Below, piece after piece: positions 11,274-27,571 of a stretch of DNA of 64,000 bases. Source of the DNA: Marisa cornuarietis (taxonomy: Eukaryota; Mollusca; Gastropoda; Architaenioglossa; Ampullariidae); assembly GCA_004794655.1 (NCBI GenBank), contig SMMW01000521.1:2014001-2078000 (forward strand), read 5' to 3'. Within the stretch, counting starts at the first letter, position 1, and each line of letters begins with the position of its first letter. Under the pieces are notes generated by a model that made no database searches, had not been told where the DNA came from, and saw only the letters and a program-made list of their open reading frames with translations. The position numbers were made by a program, and so were the translations under genes.

Positions 11274-11362
11274 TAACGTACACACTGATGCTTACCTGTG
11301 ACATTTTCTCTTAATATAATTACAATTAAGATTGCAAAGACGCAAGCCGCACGGTTTTCCAT
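6094..11362 (-). CDS. Gene B: Ig-like protein without a membrane span (3 exons)
   Basis: Three exons join in phase 1 to give a 206-residue protein: a signal peptide (MENRAACVFAILIVI core), one Ig-like domain, and an 88-codon terminal exon. The terminal exon starts DAKRNPISWACGPL, matching DLEVHPINWTCDPS at the start of the gene C mucin exon, and keeps TSDQSAMAIQSRDS, matching TSDQSTESIHTRDS of gene C just before its membrane span. After that point the similarity ends and the frame runs to a stop without any hydrophobic span. So the product would be secreted, or the gene is decaying. In the Ig domain the two canonical disulfide cysteines are replaced (Arg and Tyr) while three other cysteines remain. 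Its second intron holds a 1.7 kb solo LTR. An AATAAA lies 45 bp past the stop. Confidence 0.55.
6578..8267. mobile_element. Solo LTR of an LTR retrotransposon, 1,690 bp, with 5-bp target duplication
   Basis: The element starts TGTCGCG and ends CGCGACA, a perfect 7-bp inverted terminus with the TG...CA ends of LTRs. It is flanked on both sides by GTTAC (6,573-6,577 and 8,268-8,272), a clean 5-bp target duplication. An AATAAA at 8,088-8,093 lies in a T/GT-rich stretch, as in an LTR polyadenylation region. It is far more GC-rich than its surroundings. Open frames inside do not resemble gag or pol. It lies in intron 2 of gene B and is a solo LTR left by recombination between two LTRs. Confidence 0.8.
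8771..9058 (-). CDS. Gene B exon 2: Ig-like domain
   Basis: The exon is 288 nt, phase 1 at both ends, with acceptor TTTAACAG and donor GTAAGT. The core is TEVIWSIGNQSKILSRC, then SCDQRFDC and SFLYISDSFVNE. It aligns along its whole length with the gene C Ig exon (VAWFLNRSGLTETISRC). Where C has WQYTC and QVSC, B has WEYQR and IVGY. Confidence 0.7.
9098..9222 (-). pseudogene. Partial tandem duplicate of the gene B Ig exon start
   Basis: Minus-strand bases here match the first 85 bp of the gene B Ig exon and some flanking intron (GCAGAGAC, TTAGCTGAAACAA, GAGTACCAAC, GACAGAACATCACCGAGGTC). Frame shifts and stops make it a relic. It lies about 40 bp upstream of the exon it copies. Confidence 0.65.
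9557..10115 (+). mobile_element. LINE fragment (C-terminal reverse transcriptase, L2/CR1-like), decayed
   Basis: The frames read VRNLDLIVAVDTTLDKHV, then HSVHWLYVCGRIQYKSSVLY and NFF. The second piece matches LHWLPICSRIQYKLSVLC of the better-kept copy at 27.9-28.2 kb. It has many stops and sits in intron 1 of gene B, antisense to it. Confidence 0.6.
10318..10565 (+). repeat. SINE with a tRNA-derived head
   Basis: The head GGATGGCCGAGTGGTTAGAG is a good RNA polymerase III A box in tRNA-Leu/Ser context, and a decayed B box follows about 40 bp on. The body continues CCAGCTGACAGGAATGGGTA and CTGGCCCCAAGAAAAGTGGG. A second copy of the body is present in reverse at 15.86-16.07 kb, so this is a dispersed element, not a tRNA gene. 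It lies in gene B intron 1. Confidence 0.75.
11221..11272. repeat. (CA)n microsatellite in gene B intron 1
   Basis: There are about 25 CA units next to the exon 1 donor. The same placement is seen in genes A and C and near the relic exon at 1.6 kb (2,024-2,092). A second (CA)n lies at 11,705-11,727. Confidence 0.85.
11296..11362 (-). CDS. Gene B exon 1: signal peptide
   Basis: The exon runs from ATG to a GTAAGC donor and is 67 nt, phase 1. It encodes MENRAACVFAILIVIIL then RENVT and one base of the next codon. A (CA)n tract sits in the intron about 25 bp below the donor. Confidence 0.7.
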
Positions 11363-11465
11363 CTCCTAAGAAAGAATCCAGGACAGTACTTTTCTTTCCA
11401 ACTAGAAAATTTAGAAACTAATAAATTTGACGCTCATACAATGATAGGAAGATGTGATATTCAGC

Positions 11466-11522
11466 TGCTTTAAATGCGCGGTGCAGTCCTCCAGGTGTTA
11501 TCTCCCTTCCTGCTTGTGTTAT
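11466..11522 (-). promoter_or_regulatory. Gene B upstream block with ETS-like and GATA-like sites and a TTTAAA box
   Basis: The minus strand reads CAAGCAGGAAGGGAGATAAC, then ACCTGGAGGACTGCACC, then GCGCATTTAAAGC. It lies about 105-160 bp above the start codon. The matching block of gene A has the same order, and gene C shares its ETS/GATA part. The start of transcription is not known. Confidence 0.45.
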
Positions 11523-11993
11523 CTTCCAAGTGCTGCCTGGTTGTGGGTTTTGATAATATTACTCACCTAACAGACTCTGTGGTAACTACAAAGAGATAAG
11601 CCGCTGCATTTGTTCGATCATCAAAAATCTCGGCTCTGTGCATGCAAGCAAAAAACAGTAATGTAAACACATCATTACGTAAACAATGTTTTAACGTATG
11701 TACAACACACACACACACACACACACATACACACAAAATATTCAACCCCAAAAACCTTTTGGGGTCTTAACAAACAATTTCTCTACCTCATAATACATTA
11801 AAAAATGTCTAAAGACAACTTCATTTTAATCACCCGACTGTTTTTCATTTGCTACTTTTGACATGAACATCTCTGTTTTGTGAACTACCCGGGTTCTCAC
11901 TGTCACTTCTCTCATGCCGATTGTTTTACTTCTGCGTACAGTTCCACGTTCGGGTCTGGGTGGGGTATTAATTTGGGTTTTACCTCTATTGGT

Positions 11994-11999
11994 TTTATT
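11994..11999 (-). terminator. Poly(A) signal AATAAA, gene C
   Basis: A minus-strand AATAAA lies about 155 bp beyond the distal stop of gene C. It would serve either tail frame. Confidence 0.35.
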
Positions 12000-12153
12000 G
12001 TTTTTTTGTCTGCATGGTAAACTTCTCTACTTAACATCTTAACATTTCATTACCACTGTCGAGATTTTTTTGATCATGGCGTATATCAGAGGTCAGGGAA
12101 TGCTTAAGCAATTCAGAAGAAACACCATGCGTAAAGTTTTAATCAATCGAACT

Positions 12154-17285
<5,132 letters not shown>

Positions 17286-17404
17286 ACTGATTTAATCCAA
17301 GACTCTACATCGAATCGACATCTTCTCTTTTCAAAAAAGAAAACCTCATCTAATAAAAGCCCGTTGGTTCACTTCATAGCGAAGTGATGTGTTCTTAACT
17401 TGAC

Positions 17405-17462
17405 AGAAATGCTGGGTGTATTTTCCCCGTGTGGTATCTCACTTCCTGCTTGTGTTATCGTC
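17405..17462 (-). promoter_or_regulatory. Gene C upstream ETS/GATA-like block
   Basis: The minus strand reads CACAAGCAGGAAGTGAGATA then CCACACGG about 150 bp above the start codon, matching genes A and B. The TTTAAA box of A and B is not clear here (CAGCATTTCTG). Confidence 0.4.
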
Positions 17463-17695
17463 CACAAGCAAAACATTGTCTTTACCTGCGGGATTCTTGT
17501 TTTCTGATAAGTCAGCTGGCATAGCAAAGACGCTATGGTAAACGAGGATTTACTTGGAGGGGCTGGGCCACAGAAAACCAGGACAAGTCATTCGTCAAAT
17601 CATCACAAAGCTGCGCATTACTATTACAATAGTAATACCCCGTAAACACTTTAGCTATTGACTGAGGCGAAAAGAATGTTTCATTTCAAGCACAC

Positions 17696-17697
<2 letters not shown>

Positions 17698-17733
<36 letters not shown>

Positions 17734-17834
17734 TCACTCACTCACTCACTCACTCACTCACTCACTCACTCACTCACTCACTCACTCACTCACTCACTCA
17801 CTCACTCACTCACTCACTCACTCACTCACTCACA
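17698..17834. repeat. (CA)n passing into (CTCA)n
   Basis: About 14 CA units are followed by about 26 CTCA units. It lies between genes C and D. Confidence 0.9.
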
Positions 17835-19040
17835 CAAGACACACGCAAACGTACTTTTTTTCCCTTTCTCAACGAAAACAAACATTCACGATGACAAACA
17901 CACATTTTCCTTGTTCGTTTTTTGATAATTAGTATGACATAAGTAATTAAGTATGATAAGTAGCATGTATAACAAAAGCGTGAAAATTGACATTTGTACA
18001 TTTATAGTAAATTTCATTCAGCGCAGATTTTTTTTCTTTTTAATATTCTTATGAAATTTTTTGCAGTGAAAGGTAACCTCTAGAAAGTTTTCCTTTTAGA
18101 TACATGAATATATGTTACATACTGATTATTATAGTTTGTTCATGGGTTGCACATTTTCCTCAAGTATTACAAAATGAACATTGAGCACAGTAAACATAGT
18201 ACGTATAGCGGGGTAATTATAAACACTTTGTTATCATGTATTTTTTTCAGAACTGATAGGGAGGTCAAAGTGATGTTACAATGCCGAATCATTAAGATAA
18301 TTTCTTAAGTTTGTTAGCAGCTCAAGTTGAGCCAACGCAAGGGCAGATCAACACGAGCCGATTGTCGGACTGTGGAAAATACCTGCTTATCTGCTGTTTA
18401 TATGCAGCGACAACACGTATATTGAAAATGTACAAGGGGATGATTCATTCACTAATGCATCCTTTAACTAAGGATCATTTCAGAAGAATGCGAGTCAAAT
18501 TCTCCAGACATAGTTTATTATTGTTTAAACTTTATTGAGACAAACCCTTTCATAGTATTTCTTTGTACCGTTATTATGTTAGCTACTTTATCTCTCAATT
18601 AAAATTTGTAGACGAGATGAGTACAGTTGTAAGCTCTAAGTATTCATTTTTTTTACTAATTTCCTTTTTGCAACATTTATCTCTTAGGAAGGAATGGACA
18701 AACCCGACAAATTTCTGTTTAGTTTTTAGTGTGTCCGTCACAATTTTATATGACTGCGCATTTAAAATTTTTATAGTAACGTTCAATGGTTTGTAGATGC
18801 CAAATAATTATATTTGATACTGGCTGGAGGAACGGGTCGATCACAATTAGACATTATCGATTGCATCGAAATAAAAATGTGAACGACTAGTTCTAGTTTT
18901 CCCACATCATCATTCCAGAAACCTTGAGAACATCCCGATATGACTTTTTTGTTTCCCCTGCACAACAGGCGTCAAGGAATATATTTGTGTCTTGAATTTT
19001 CTTTCGCTCTCACACGCACATTTAACAGCGTGTCTAACGT

Positions 19041-19669
19041 CTACGTGGCACCAGTTTCCACGAGTTCCTGTAAATCGTCGGTGTCAGTACTGACGGCCAG
19101 GAATGCGTTTGGACGGCGTCGTCTCCTGTAGAAGACAAAAGCAATAAGGAAAACAAGAGTGACAACTCCCACCACACTCCCAGCGATGACCCCTGGCGTA
19201 ACTCCACCATCCGAGTCATGTGAAGAAATGGACTGCGTTGATTGGTCAAAAGTAGTCAGCGATGTGTGGATGGTAGGAGATATTTTAGTGATGACAGCGG
19301 GCGAACTTGCGGTTATGGTCGAGATGTCACCCCTTTCGGAAGGTTCTTGCGAGGGAGTTGTTTGTAACGTTTCCTCAGGGACAGTGGATGCAGATGATAT
19401 TTCGATGGGTGTGTATAATTCACTGGTAAATGCGAGCTCACTGGCTGTTGCCGATATTTCATTCAAGGTTGCAGAGTTTTCAGTGACGGTTGCCGTAGTT
19501 TCACTGATGCTTGTCGATGTTTCATCGATGCTTGTCGATGTTTCATCGATGCTTGTCGATGTTTCATCAGTGGATGGTGTGTATTCTCCAGTTTGGTTTT
19601 TTAATTCCTCAGTAGTGGTTTGAAATAACTCGCTGATATCTAAGGTTCTTTGGTTGGACCAGTCTGTAT
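19041..19669 (-). CDS. Gene D exon 2: mucin stalk, membrane span, short tail
   Basis: The acceptor is TTCATCAGCAG. The exon is 629 nt and open to the TAG stop. A 24-bp unit encoding SIDETSTS is repeated nearly exactly three times (around 19,510-19,575). Confidence 0.75.
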
Positions 19670-20987
19670 CTGCTGATGAATCAGTTGAAAAAGTAAGAAA
19701 GAAGAAGATAAACTTATTAACCTTTCATATAAACATAGGGATTGAAATGATGTATAGATTTGCTATAGATAATAATATACAATATTTATGCTTTTTAAAT
19801 GGATTTCGAAGAAGTGTTCAAAGAACTAATGCGATTTCTTTTTATCATTAGTTTTATCGACCTAATTTCTGCCATGTTTTAAAATAATAAATCTACCTAC
19901 TGACCTTGCTTAATAACAATATATATATATATACAAAACATGGGGAATCGTAATTTAAATTGACGCCCAAATGACTCAATAACTTACATCAAAATAAAAC
20001 AAATTTCAGACTTTTTTTTAAGGAATGAAAGCAACGCACCTTTCCAGAGGCAACGGTACATAAGGTATAGTATTAAACATTTTTTAAATACCGGTCGAAA
20101 TTGCAATCGTGTGTTAAGTGGGGAGTGAGTGCGGCACCGGTGTAGGGTGGTGTGTGTAGCAATTAAGGATAGGCAATGACTCACGATTCATGGATGAGAA
20201 AAATGGAAACTTAAACTGGAGCCCTCGAAGACTACCCATATTTAGAGTCTTTGACCGTTATTGCATTATCTGTAATAGATTGTAACATCTCTCGATTTAA
20301 TAATAATTTTTTTGTTACACTAAATTGTCTTAAATTTAGGACGTATGCTAAGAGCTTGGGGTCAGATTGTATTATCTTTTCTATTAATTTAGTGTAAGTG
20401 TTCACGTGCACGTACATGTCGGCGCGGGTGGCGGAAGCATCGAGAGTGAAAACAGTTTGACGGCAGCGGTTCCGTTGCGACATCTCTGGCCCTTTTGCGT
20501 ACCCATACCCGAGGTTTACGACAATGTACTGTAATTATTTCGTAAAATTTAGATACTTTTAAGAAATTCAGTTAAAAATACTGTTATGATTATCGCCCTC
20601 GGGATGGCTAATGATAAGTTACGTTTATGAAGCCTCGTGACATATCGGGAAGGATACATAAAGTGCAGTGATTTTAATTACCACCATATTTTACACAAAA
20701 CAATATAAAAGGTTTAACAAAATACATCGATATGTCCAGAAGATCGAGTAAAATCCTACCTGCTTCCTTAGTAATGTTGTCTGTAAGACTAGGTCTAGTA
20801 AAACACCAACGCAATGAGACATTTTAGTAAATTGTGATCGGAGAGAAAAGGACTGAGAGAAAGCAGTACTGAATGAATATGTTTAGATGATTACAAAACA
20901 TACATATACAAAACACTTACTTATCTGACTTTCACTTAAATGTGCCATAATCAAGAATGTGAAGACACAAAACACAAGCTTGCCCAT
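19041..20987 (-). CDS. Gene D: mucin-type transmembrane protein without an Ig domain (2 exons)
   Basis: Two exons join in phase 1 (A|AT, giving Asn) into a 231-residue type I membrane protein. Exon 1 is a signal peptide, MGKLVFCVFTFLIMAHLSES. Exon 2 begins NTDWSNQRTLDISELF, then a Thr/Ser-rich stalk with three tandem copies of SIDETSTS-type units, then TFDQSTQSISSHDSDGG, a membrane span (PGVIAGSVVGVVTLVFLIAF) and basic YRRRRR. The tail is only about two dozen residues and has no tyrosine. The stalk end and span align closely with gene C, so it is a family member that has lost, or never had, the Ig exon. I found no Ig exon in the 1.25 kb intron. With no signalling motif it could act as a decoy, ligand or partner of the longer receptors; that is speculation. 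Confidence 0.7.
20232..20483 (-). other. Unassigned 83-codon open frame in gene D intron
   Basis: The frame starts MSQRNRCRQTVFTLDAS and contains TYTKLIEKIIQSDPKLLAYV. It is not repetitive, has no signal peptide or cysteines of the Ig type, and I do not recognise it. It could be a piece of an old mobile element. There is no splice or promoter evidence. Confidence 0.2.
20921..20987 (-). CDS. Gene D exon 1: signal peptide
   Basis: The exon is 67 nt, phase 1, donor GTAAGT, the same length as exon 1 of A, B and C. It has a hydrophobic core LVFCVFTFLIMA. Confidence 0.7.
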
Positions 20988-21169
20988 CTCGAAATCGTCA
21001 GTTGTAGCTGATGTTTTGACAAAAGATTTCATCTCAAACGAGTCCACGCTACATCACATGGCAAACAAGAAGCTGCGATAAAGATCTGCCTTCAACATTC
21101 AGCGCAGTTCCCTGAGAGCTATCTGTGTGTACTCGGGTGTTATCACAAGTCAGATATGGAACCTTGACT

Positions 21170-21306
21170 CTGTGTGTGTGTGTGTGTGTTCAGATAGAGC
21201 AGCTAAAGTGTGCTAATTACAAGTCCATTAGTCATTACATTTGTTTCAATATATAAGCGCGTGCGTGCGTGTGAGTGTGTGCGTGCGTGTGTGTGTGTGT
21301 GTGTGT
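21170..21306. repeat. Two (GT)n microsatellites upstream of gene D
   Basis: GT runs at 21,172-21,189 and 21,264-21,306, the second mixed with GC steps, lie 180-320 bp above the gene D start codon. Confidence 0.8.
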
Positions 21307-22024
21307 TTGTGTTCTTTAAGATAGTGGAATGAATGTCTGTTGATTTCAAGTACACCATTCACTACATTTATTTCAATCATCACGAATATGAATTCTTTTT
21401 AACACGATTCACAAAAAAGTAGAAAATAAAAACATAAATTGTCTACCACTTTACTGAAGCGAATGAAAGATTGCTTGATTCATGCATGCACACATTAACA
21501 AGTACACATGCTTTATAAATAAATATATACACACATCCACACGAACACGGACCCAATTACTTGAAATTTGTTTCTTATGTCATCAGTTTATTGAAAAAAC
21601 CCTACTACGTCCATCAAGGGTATATCTCATTAAGTTCATATTGTTAAAATATGTAGAAAATTATATGTAGCACGGTTTTCTTATGCAAATTGTTAGTTGC
21701 ATTTCAGATCCTTACAATGTGTTATATTCACATCGTTCCATTTGATGGCAAATGTTGCAGAAGTTGACGGAGTAGAAATCTTTCATCGCAGATTCATGAC
21801 ATGATTAAGGACTGTGTTCTCAGTCATGTGTAGCGGCTTGTGCGGTTTAAGCAGCTGAACATAATAGAAACGAGATGGAGAATAAAAAGTTCAGATGAAT
21901 TTACTATGACTTAAAGTACGCGGTATAATTGAACAACAAAGCTTAATTGCAGTTAAAAATCCTTCTAAAAATCTTTGTAAAAATGAAGAGGGTCATTTGG
22001 ATTATATGATCAAAGGATTAGTAT

Positions 22025-22030
22025 TTTATT
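22025..22030 (-). terminator. Poly(A) signal AATAAA, gene E
   Basis: A minus-strand AATAAA lies 125 bp beyond the proposed stop and is the first such signal below exon 4. Confidence 0.35.
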
Positions 22031-22154
22031 AAACACAAAATGTAGAAGACAATGGAAAGACTAATTTTTTCTACATGTTAGTTCTAGAACCCTTAAAATC
22101 ACTCATGACTTGATAGACCTTTATGTTATGTATACCTTTTCCATTCTTCTTGAC

Positions 22155-22267
22155 CTACACACCTGTATGCAGAAAGGCTTTCATCGATACACTAATTTTT
22201 CTGACGCCGATTTTTAATTGATTTCTATAAATCGCGATCTTAAATAATAAATGCGTGTGAAACAATT
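22155..22267 (-). CDS. Gene E possible terminal exon
   Basis: The acceptor AAATTGCCAG is poor. The frame LFHTHLLFKIAIYRN continues to a TAG stop. It is supported only by phase and by an AATAAA at 22,025-22,030. Confidence 0.3.
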
Positions 22268-22690
22268 CTGGCAATTTTCAGTCTCTATTACATCCCCTCA
22301 CAGTCAATACATTTAAAAAAATACCAACTTACGACATGTCGTCGATGAAGGCGGTGTTCCTCGCATGTCTTGTACTTTGTCTAGCACAAAAATAAACAAC
22401 ACATTTATATTGTTTACTAAACAGATTTGTAAAAACGTCCAATGTTGTGGCCTCATGGACCACTTTTTATAACAATATAATGCACAGTTTAAAATATATC
22501 ACCCACCAAGTGTAGCAAACCTCTATTCTAAAGGCTAACAAGCTCTCCTTTTTCTTCAACCTGCAGATAATATCAACACATGTTCTAATCCCTAGGTGTG
22601 GCTTTTCACCTGTCTATTTATCTGTCTGATTGTTTATCCGTGGGCATTTTTCCGATATTTGCTTGTCGTTTATTTTGTTTCGCAGGCTTA

Positions 22691-22744
<54 letters not shown>

Positions 22745-24367
22745 CGCGTGGGTGTGTGCGTCTGTGTTTGCTTATTTACAGTGCAACCAACATGAATTTT
22801 TAGTTGTGCTAAACGGCGTTATTGACCTTTACTGATAGACAGTTATGATGCTTTGAGGTGATATACAGATATATGCATAGTTATTAGAACAATATATATA
22901 TATATATAAGAATAATGTTAAAGCCAATGGAAATGGTGACACAAAAAAATTAAACGATAATGGACGGACAGATAGGCAGACACACAGACAAAGCCAGCCT
23001 CAGACACAGGCTGAACAAATGACTTTTATAGACTTACTGTTGGAACGTTTACAAGCGACGCCGACGATGATGCATCCCAAACCGACAGCCACCGCTGCAG
23101 CAACACAGCCTCCAATTATGGCAGCCGTGTTTGATCCAGACGGATTCGCCATAAAACAAGCAGACTGGTCATCTAGAGGGTAAATACAAATTTATGCAAA
23201 CATGCAAAGTTCAAGTTATACATAATAACAATTTGAATACTACACACTCCTTAAAGTAATAATGATTAGTGTAGACATACAAATCCAATTTTTATTTGAA
23301 TTTTTTTGCTAAATTTATCTATTTGAGTAGTTTCAAGGATTCAATAACTTTATAGAACACCTACAACATTATTATAGAAAAAACGTTTTAAGAACACAAG
23401 AACCGGCCTTTAGGGCATACGGACTTTCTTTCTCTTCCCTGCACCAAGTCTCACTTGTGTCAGCTCAGGTGGCGCGTGTTATCGTATCATGCTCACTTGT
23501 TATTTCCAAATCTCCGCCGTCAGCCCCGTTGTTGACCTCGATGCACTTAATGTCGCTGGTGTAGCTGCCGTTTGTCCACCACAACATACTAGCTACAACA
23601 CCACACGGTCTACACTCCTGGAATATGGGGCTCATTGCATTCGAACAGCGACCTGCTGCATGGCACCGCGCAATGACACTGGACACCGAATTTGTATTCA
23701 GGGTCCATTGGAAATCTTCCACATTACGGATGTTGCAGACGAGAAAGTTTTGTTCATCCCAGTTTGGACAGCCTAGGGAGGAAATCCAGTATGGTGTAAA
23801 TGCAACTTAGAATTAAATATTATTATTATGCAGTTGGGCTCTCTACTGGCTCGTCATTAGACGATATATGATTTTTTCCATTTGTGAGCAAGCCAAAGTA
23901 TGAGAGTGCAATCCTTCAGAACGAATGGTGGGGGAAATTTTACCAATGAAAGAGAGGTATAAAGAAGATTATATGATATCGTAAACATTAACAGACCTGT
24001 CACGATTTGCTTAAGTAGTTCACTTATATACATAAGTATATATCTTATAATCGTTTGTGTTTCGTGAGGCTACTAGAAGTGGAGAAAGAAAGAAAAGAGA
24101 GACAGAAGGAAGGAAAGAAATTTATTGAATAAAATCTTAGCTCACGACTCAGAGCAGTAGGATGTTAATGATTTCGAGGAAGTGAAACATCAAAATTTGC
24201 AAATAAAATATACATGCACTGACCTAAGGACATGCAAACCTCGGCTAGTAAGAAAATTCAGGTCGAGAGAGAGAGAGAGACTCAAACATCCACTCACCAT
24301 TAATACTTCCTTTAATAACACTTGCCATCAGCACAACAGCAGACACGTATGTTATAGTTTTAATCAT
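22155..24367 (-). CDS. Gene E: Ig-like transmembrane protein without mucin stalk (4-5 exons)
   Basis: Exon 1 is a signal peptide (MIKTITYVSAVVLMASVIKG), exon 2 an Ig-like domain, exon 3 a membrane span, and exon 4 a 48-nt juxtamembrane exon, all joined in phase 1. The stalk exon typical of the family is absent: the Ig exon is followed directly by the membrane exon DQSACFMANPSGSNTAA then IIGGCVAAAVAVGLGCIIVG. For the last exon the best candidate is 22,155-22,267, which fits phase 1 and lies 125 bp before an AATAAA. It encodes a short basic tail with one tyrosine (IAIYRNQ) and no YAVV motif, so it is weak. The whole would be 213 residues. The Ig exon has eight cysteines, more than its paralogues. 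Confidence 0.6.
22333..22380 (-). CDS. Gene E exon 4: juxtamembrane mini exon
   Basis: The exon is 48 nt, phase 1 at both ends, encoding KVQDMRGTPPSSTTC after the joint. Length and place match genes C and H. Confidence 0.55.
22693..22765. repeat. (GT)n/(GC)n microsatellite in gene E intron 3
   Basis: About 22 GT units run into a GC stretch and further GT. Confidence 0.85.
23038..23172 (-). CDS. Gene E exon 3: membrane span
   Basis: The exon is 135 nt, phase 1 at both ends, acceptor TTTACCCTCTAG, donor GTAAGT. About 24 Gly/Ala/Val/Ile residues are followed by ACKRSN, the stop-transfer side. Confidence 0.7.
23497..23772 (-). CDS. Gene E exon 2: Ig-like domain
   Basis: The exon is 276 nt, phase 1 at both ends. 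The sequence GCPNWDEQNFLVCNIRNVED, FQWTLNTNSVSSVIARC, GRC, QECRPC and SDIKCIEV lines up with gene G (DCPNEPNWPNN, YFCNIERIS, LHWILKS, IATC, GDVEC). Confidence 0.75.
24298..24367 (-). CDS. Gene E exon 1: signal peptide
   Basis: The exon is 70 nt, phase 1, donor GTGAGT. It has a Lys near the start, a hydrophobic core YVSAVVLMASVI, then GSIN before the splice. Confidence 0.65.
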
Positions 24368-24703
24368 GTTTTGTGCTCTTTTTTTTACTCTGTTTTTCTT
24401 TTTCTCCTTCTTAATTCGCTGGCTACATTAATTAAAGAGAAAAGACATGCTGAGTTCCTTGTTTGAAGACACTAACATACACCTTTAGAAAATTTCTTTT
24501 TCCTTTGTTGACGAATGTTTCCAGTAAGAAGTCACAACATTTTCTCTCGTTGCAAATCATTGCACCTGGGACACAAACAGTTACATACCGCAGGTACCAA
24601 ACAATTCAGTGGCGCCCAATGCACACACAATAGTGAACTTGGCTTCAGTTTATACGCAAAAATAAATGCGTGGATAGGTCGATTTATTTGTTTCTCTCTA
24701 ACT

Positions 24704-24704
24704 C

Positions 24705-24755
<51 letters not shown>

Positions 24756-24765
24756 ACGCGCGCTT
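24704..24765. repeat. (GT)n microsatellite upstream of gene E
   Basis: About 24 GT units lie roughly 340 bp above the gene E start codon. Confidence 0.85.
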
Positions 24766-27361
24766 TAGAGACAAAGCTAAGGCTGACTAAGTGAAGGTTA
24801 ATTTACACGATTCTAATCTTTACCCTTTAGGCTTTAACTCACTCTTGCCAATCTTGCCATCATTGATAAAAGAAGAGAATTAATTTGGTTTCAAATTCAA
24901 AACTTGTCGTGTGCACTGCTTTTTTAACCGCTGAAACCTGGAGTCGAGTAGCCTGTTTAAAGGGACTAACGTTAAACTTTAGAAATTTAGTGTCAGTTTT
25001 ATTCAATAATAAAAATATTGCAGCAATGTTTTGAAGAATATTGTCGATATTAAAACGCCCATATAAAGAGCACTGCTTTTATTTTCCTTAGCTTCTTGAG
25101 TTCGTCATCGTAACTCCTTTTTTGCTCTACTACAGCTCTAAATAACAGTCTGCTACATACCAATAACACGTGTCTATCTGGCTTTGTCTTTGTCATGTTC
25201 GTGCATTTTGTTCACCCATACATTTGCCCAAGAGCATGAGTACATTAAGGCACACAATCTAAAGCAAAAAAAGTTTTTTAATCACGATTTCTAAATCACT
25301 AATATTGTCATAGTTGCTAACACATTCAGGTTCTTTCCTCATAAGATTATCACTTGCTTTTTATAAAAATCGTTTGTGACATTCAGTGATTCTTATGGAG
25401 TATTAGATATGTATCCTGCGTTTTTGATGTGATCTGCATCGAGCACTCGACATGTAATTAGCTGGCTCAAGAGACTAATTTTGTTAAAGTTATGAATTTC
25501 ACTCACTCACTCACTCACTCACTCACTCACTCACTCACTCACTCACTCACTCACTCACTCACTCACTCACTCACTCACTCACTCACTCACTCTGTACACG
25601 CCGTGTTTCACTAAACTGCGTTTCAGTAATGACAGTGTCATTAAAAAGTCATTAAGAGTGTGGCGTTTTTTTTTCAGCCGCAAAAAGACGCACTCGCTTG
25701 GTTCCCTCATCACACAAAAGGGCCGAATATTTAGCAGTAGTGCTGGGAATATTGCATGCCCATCTCTCTTCCATTACCCTGTATAGATTTGCTATAAAGA
25801 GCCTAGTCCCATAAACAAACCTGACTGGGAAAGGGGAGCGATTCTTCCTTGCTATACTTCCTTGTTTTAATCTCCCTTTAAGCGATGTGACGGATGGTGT
25901 TCTGCTTGAACAGGAGCCAAACGGATGACAAGAGGTCAAGCAGATAAAAGTGTGCAGCGAGAAAACAGTAACTGAAATTTAGGACGACTTGTTTTTCTCC
26001 TCGCGGTAATACATGAGTAGAAGTTAGAGACACGGGTGTGTAGAATGGGAGTTGATAACATCGGAATGTAACGATAAACAAATGTGCTTACACATAGTGA
26101 GTGAGTAAGCGAGCGTGCGTGCGTGCGTGCGTGATTGAGTGAGTGATTCTTTTATCAATAGTTATATTCTGCGCGTTCAATATTATATCCTATTTTATTC
26201 TTGCATTAATAAGAAATGCTATTTTAATCGGAGTTTTTCTTGGAAACCTCCGTCAGTTCATTATAACTCCTTTTTTAATAAATATATATGTATATTTTGT
26301 CTCCTGGAATTTTTAAATACTTGCTTTATCTAATAAAGTTTAGAAATAAACAAATCTCGTCTTGATCTCGACGCTACCCAATGGGAGAATCAGATACTGA
26401 AATTTCATTGGTAACGAAACGAAAGGCGCTCAGCGATTGGCTGAAGGGGAGAAAACTCAGTCCTTTCGCCAGGTTTTGTTCACACGTACAGTGTAAAGGG
26501 AAAGCATCACGAACACGTATCTGAGTGACGAAGCATCATTAGCTTTTAACCCATGAAGCAAATGGAACATTTTTTGCTTTTTATTAAATAAAGGAAAAGT
26601 GTTTATTCAGTGCTGTGTGAATTAATTAACAGTACATGTGTATGAACAAACACAATTTGGCAGGAAAGTTATGCTTCTATAAATTTTTATTTTTGTTTGA
26701 TCCGCCAATTCTCCAAGTTTTCTGGTTTGTCAAAACGTAGATTTTTCTAAATTTTTTTATTTTCTACTCATTTTTGCCACTCTAGCAGATAATTTGTGAA
26801 TATTGCTTTAAACCTTTACAACCTATTCCATTTAAGGACTAGAAGAACAACCTTCCTATAAAAAAATCAGAACCTGTACATTGTAAATACATGCAATTTG
26901 GAAGATCTCAAATTTCCGAGTTAGGAATCATTTTGTCGTGGCGGGTCACAATTAGTGTCATGGCGTCACAGTTTACTTTATACCTTTTTTAAAAATAGAG
27001 TATCAAAAAAATAGAAAGGGGTGTCAAACCTTTTACTTTGAAAATGAATTTGTATTACAAGTGTTCAAATGGTCTTGAAAGAACTGATTTTTCTCTTTCA
27101 CTACGTCTTCTTTGGGCACCGTCAGATGAAATAATTACACACAAAACAAGGATAGTTCTTACCGGAAAATAAAAGCGAATCGAATATTCAATTTTTATTA
27201 TGATACACAACCAAACAAATATACATTGAAAATGAGAAGCAATAAGCACTTATAAAACGGCGCAGTGCGAGATCAAAAAGCGGACGTTGATAACTTGCAC
27301 TCTGGAAAAATAATAAGACTTATGTAATGTTTTTAGAAAATGTACACACTTTGTACATGCT

Positions 27362-27397
<36 letters not shown>

Positions 27398-27529
27398 TGT
27401 GTGTGTGTGTTTAAACACGTGAGAGTAGGTTTTAACTGTGTAGGTGATTGTGTTTACACGCCTGTGTTTATTAGATTGCCGTATATGTAAAGACTGGCAA
27501 ACGGTTTATAATCTTTGTAGATTTTATAC
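24766..27529. other. Intergenic stretch between genes E and F, left part
   Basis: I see no gene here. It holds (CTCA)n at 25,499-25,592 (about 23 units), a GTGC/GTGA run near 26,110-26,148, (GT)n at 27,366-27,412, and otherwise AT-rich unique DNA. Short open frames on both strands show no family resemblance. Confidence 0.6.
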
Positions 27530-27530
27530 A

Positions 27531-27571
<41 letters not shown>

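Noticed and set aside
17698..17834. CRISPR-like or other spaced repeat arrays among the CTCA, GTGA, GAAA and CA tracts
   Set aside because: They are plain microsatellites with no spacers, in a eukaryotic genome.
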